The position numbers and the translations under genes are program-made. Shown piece by piece: positions 62,022-64,000 of a stretch of 64,000 nucleotides of DNA. The notes beneath the pieces are model-generated. The model searched no databases. It was not told the origin of the DNA and saw only the letters and a list, made by a program, of their open reading frames with translations. The stretch covers positions 918,001 to 982,000 of the forward strand of contig NZ_AP018907.1 of the NCBI RefSeq assembly GCF_003966715.1. The letters run 5' to 3'. The stretch comes from Blastochloris tepida. Its GTDB lineage: Bacteria > Pseudomonadota > Alphaproteobacteria > Rhizobiales > Xanthobacteraceae. Numbering within the stretch: position 1 is the first letter of the stretch; each line of letters starts with the position of its first letter.

Positions 62022-64000
62022 GGCGGCGGTCGCCGCAGATCGAGGGTGGAGGGGAATTCGCCGGTCGCCTCGTCGGGCGGCACGGCGACATGGCCCGGCG
62101 AATGGCCGTGGTCCTGGAAGCGGGCGAGGCGGCGCGCCTCGGCCTCGTACGAATTGACCGGGAACGTCTCGTAGTTGCGGCCGCCGGGATGGGCGACATG
62201 GTAGACGCAGCCGCCGAACGAGCGGCGGTTCCAGGAATCCAGGATGTCGAAGGTCAGCGGCGCGTGCACCGGAATGGTCGGATGCAGGCCGGAGGCCGGC
62301 TGCCACGCCTTGAAGCGCACGCCGCCGACATATTCGCCGTTCCGGCCGGTCGAGACCAGCGGCACGCGGCGGCCGTTGCAGGCGACGACGTGGCGCTCGG
62401 GCTGGACGCCCTCGACCCGCACCTCCAGCCGCTCGACCGCGGAATCGACGAAGCGCACGGTGCCGCCGACGGTGCCTTCCTCGCCCATCACATGCCAGGG
62501 TTCGAGCGCCTGCCGCAGCTCCAGCCGCACCCCGCCATGCTCGACCCGGCCGTAGAACGGGAAACGGAACTCGCGCTGGGCGGCGAACCAAGTGGGGTCG
62601 AACGGGTAGCCGGCGCGGGCGAGGTCGTCGAGCACGCCGAGGAAATCCTCCCACACGAAATGGGGCAGCATGAAGCGGTCGTGCAGCACGGTGCCCCAGC
62701 GCACCAGCGCGCCGTCCTGCGGCTCGCGCCAGAACCACGCGATCAGCGCCCGCAGGAGGAGCTGCTGCGCGAGGCTCATGCGCCAGTCCGGCGGCATCTC
62801 GAACGAGCGGAATTCGACGAGGCCGAGCCGGCCGGTCGGCCCGTCCGGTGAGAACAGCTTGTCGATGCAGATCTCGGTGCGGTGGGTGTTGCCGGACGAA
62901 TCGACCAGCAGGTTGCGCAGCAGCCGGTCGATCAGCCACAGCGGGATGGAGCCGCCGCCCGGGGCGGGAATGGCGGCCAGCGCGATCTCCAGCTCGTAGA
63001 GCGCATCGTGGCGCGCCTCGTCGATGCGCGGCGCCTGGCTGGTCGGACCGATGAAGAGCCCGGAGAACAGGTAGGACAGCGAGGGGTGGCGCTGCCAATA
63101 GATGACCAGGCTCTTCAGGAGATCGGGCCGGCGCAGGAACGGGCTGTCGGCCGGCGTCGCGCCGCCGATCACCACATGGTTGCCGCCGCCGGTGCCGGTG
63201 TGGCGGCCGTCGATCATGAACTTGTCGGTGCCGAGCCGGGCCTGCCGGGCGTCGGCATAGAGCTCGCGGGTGATCTCGACGCACTCGCGCCAGCTTGCGG
63301 CCGGCTGGACGTTGACCTCGATCACGCCAGGGTCGGGCGTCACCTTCAGCACCGCGAGGCGCGGATCGACCGGGGGCGGATAGCCCTCGACATGCACCGG
63401 CAGGCCGAGATCCTCGGCGGTGCGCTCGACGCAGGCGATCAGCTCCAGCCAGTCCTCCAGCGTCTCGGTTGGCGGCAGGAACACGGTGATGCGGCCGTCG
63501 CGCGGCTCGACCGCGAGCGCGGCGCGCACCGCGTCGGTCTCGCCGCCGGGCGAGGCGATCTGGTTGACCTGCTCGGCCCTGTCGGCCGGGCGGGTGCCGC
63601 CGCCGGCCCGCACGATGCGCTGGTGCAGCGCCTCGGGGTCGGGCAGCTCGCCCTTCGGCTCGACCGGGTCGGCCGGCACGACGTAGGGGTAGGAGGCGGG
63701 GGCGACCCAGGGCAAGGCGGCGAGCGGCAGGCGGAAGCCGACGGGGCTGTCGCCCGGCACCAGAAACAGCTTCTCGCGCCGCAGTTTCCATTGCTCGCTG
63801 CGCCAACGCCGGCCGTTGGCGTTCCAGCGCTGCACCGGCAGCACGTAGCCGACCGGGGTGGTGAGCCCGCGGTCGAATACCCTGGCGATGCGGGCGCGCG
63901 CCTCGGGATCCTCCAACCTCGAATCCTGCGCGTCCACATTCGGCGGCAGCTTCGCCTCCTGTGTCAGCCAATGCGCCGGATCCTCGAACGCCGGGACGAC
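62018..64000 (-). CDS. DUF2126 transglutaminase-family protein, C-terminal part (cut by right edge)
   Basis: 661 codons are visible, open to the right edge; the start and the N-terminal transglutaminase domain lie outside. The visible part is the DUF2126 region: [64 protein letters not shown] and [18 protein letters not shown], which resemble an amidoligase/glutamine-synthetase-like fold. Homologues are about 1,100 aa. It is the first visible gene of a three-gene operon coupled by 4-nt overlaps. Confidence 0.92.
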   Translation of the reverse strand, partial: VVPAFEDPAHWLTQEAKLPPNVDAQDSRLEDPEARARIARVFDRGLTTPVGYVLPVQRWNANGRRWRSEQWKLRREKLFLVPGDSPVGFRLPLAALPWVAPASYPYVVPADPVEPKGELPDPEALHQRIVRAGGGTRPADRAEQVNQIASPGGETDAVRAALAVEPRDGRITVFLPPTETLEDWLELIACVERTAEDLGLPVHVEGYPPPVDPRLAVLKVTPDPGVIEVNVQPAASWRECVEITRELYADARQARLGTDKFMIDGRHTGTGGGNHVVIGGATPADSPFLRRPDLLKSLVIYWQRHPSLSYLFSGLFIGPTSQAPRIDEARHDALYELEIALAAIPAPGGGSIPLWLIDRLLRNLLVDSSGNTHRTEICIDKLFSPDGPTGRLGLVEFRSFEMPPDWRMSLAQQLLLRALIAWFWREPQDGALVRWGTVLHDRFMLPHFVWEDFLGVLDDLARAGYPFDPTWFAAQREFRFPFYGRVEHGGVRLELRQALEPWHVMGEEGTVGGTVRFVDSAVERLEVRVEGVQPERHVVACNGRRVPLVSTGRNGEYVGGVRFKAWQPASGLHPTIPVHAPLTFDILDSWNRRSFGGCVYHVAHPGGRNYETFPVNSYEAEARRLARFQDHGHSPGHVAVPPDEATGEFPSTLDLRRPPP

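Overview
The window is high-GC DNA from an alphaproteobacterium, most likely a Hyphomicrobiales (Rhizobiales) member of the Rhodoplanes/Blastochloris/Pseudolabrys kind. The clues are a DUF3551 secreted protein, an ATPase-zeta-like DUF1476 protein, CsgH-type curli genes, a fructose PTS with a multiphosphoryl FruB, and short dispersed palindromes typical of rhizobial genomes. The genus is an inference from gene style. No rRNA, tRNA or CRISPR array was recognised.

Left third (1-20,400): an accessory, defence-rich region. It opens with the tail of an unknown gene, a membrane-anchored thermonuclease-like gene, two AT-richer orphan genes and poorly coding stretches. The two large systems are a 1,996-aa helicase-nuclease of the DUF4011 / REase_MTES_1575 / DUF3320 type (Hhe-like) and, converging on it, a four-gene type II Wadjet operon (jetABCD). 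The Wadjet genes overlap by 4 nt at every junction. jetC carries one in-frame amber codon at codon 296 with otherwise open, conserved sequence on both sides. Beside jetA lies a fossil made of an ISAs1-like transposase N-terminus, the 3' part of a group II intron reverse transcriptase and a near-perfect intron domain V.

Centre (20,400-32,800): an AI-2E family permease and a small membrane protein bracketed by two copies of one dispersed repeat, a truncated SWIM/SNF2 helicase remnant, then a sulfur block. The minus-strand cluster soxT-fccA-fccB-soxY-soxZ encodes a sulfur-compound permease, a flavocytochrome c sulfide dehydrogenase pair and the SoxYZ sulfur carrier. Plus-strand genes nearby are an XRE-cupin regulator and an Lrp-cysK pair, followed by cysE. 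So inorganic sulfur oxidation and cysteine synthesis sit side by side. A 97-aa protein that is 40% methionine lies between them.

Right half (32,800-64,000): housekeeping and surface functions. These are DUF533, DUF1476 and TerC (the last two translationally coupled), a DmeF-like cation exporter, DUF3551, a large DUF2339 membrane protein, the fruBKA operon with its divergent LacI-type regulator and a readable promoter/operator, DUF2585, ppc, purT, a HerA-like ATPase, a curli locus (csgF, csgG, two curlins, an unknown secreted protein, csgH), and finally a transglutaminase / circularly permuted ATP-grasp-alpha-E / DUF2126 operon that runs off the right edge.

Three dispersed repeat families tie the window together. 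The most striking is a ~123-bp triple-hairpin element with three good copies (50383, 51774, 54604), one degenerate copy (10670) and several fragments. One copy supplies the last codons and stop of purT, and a fragment does the same for fruR.
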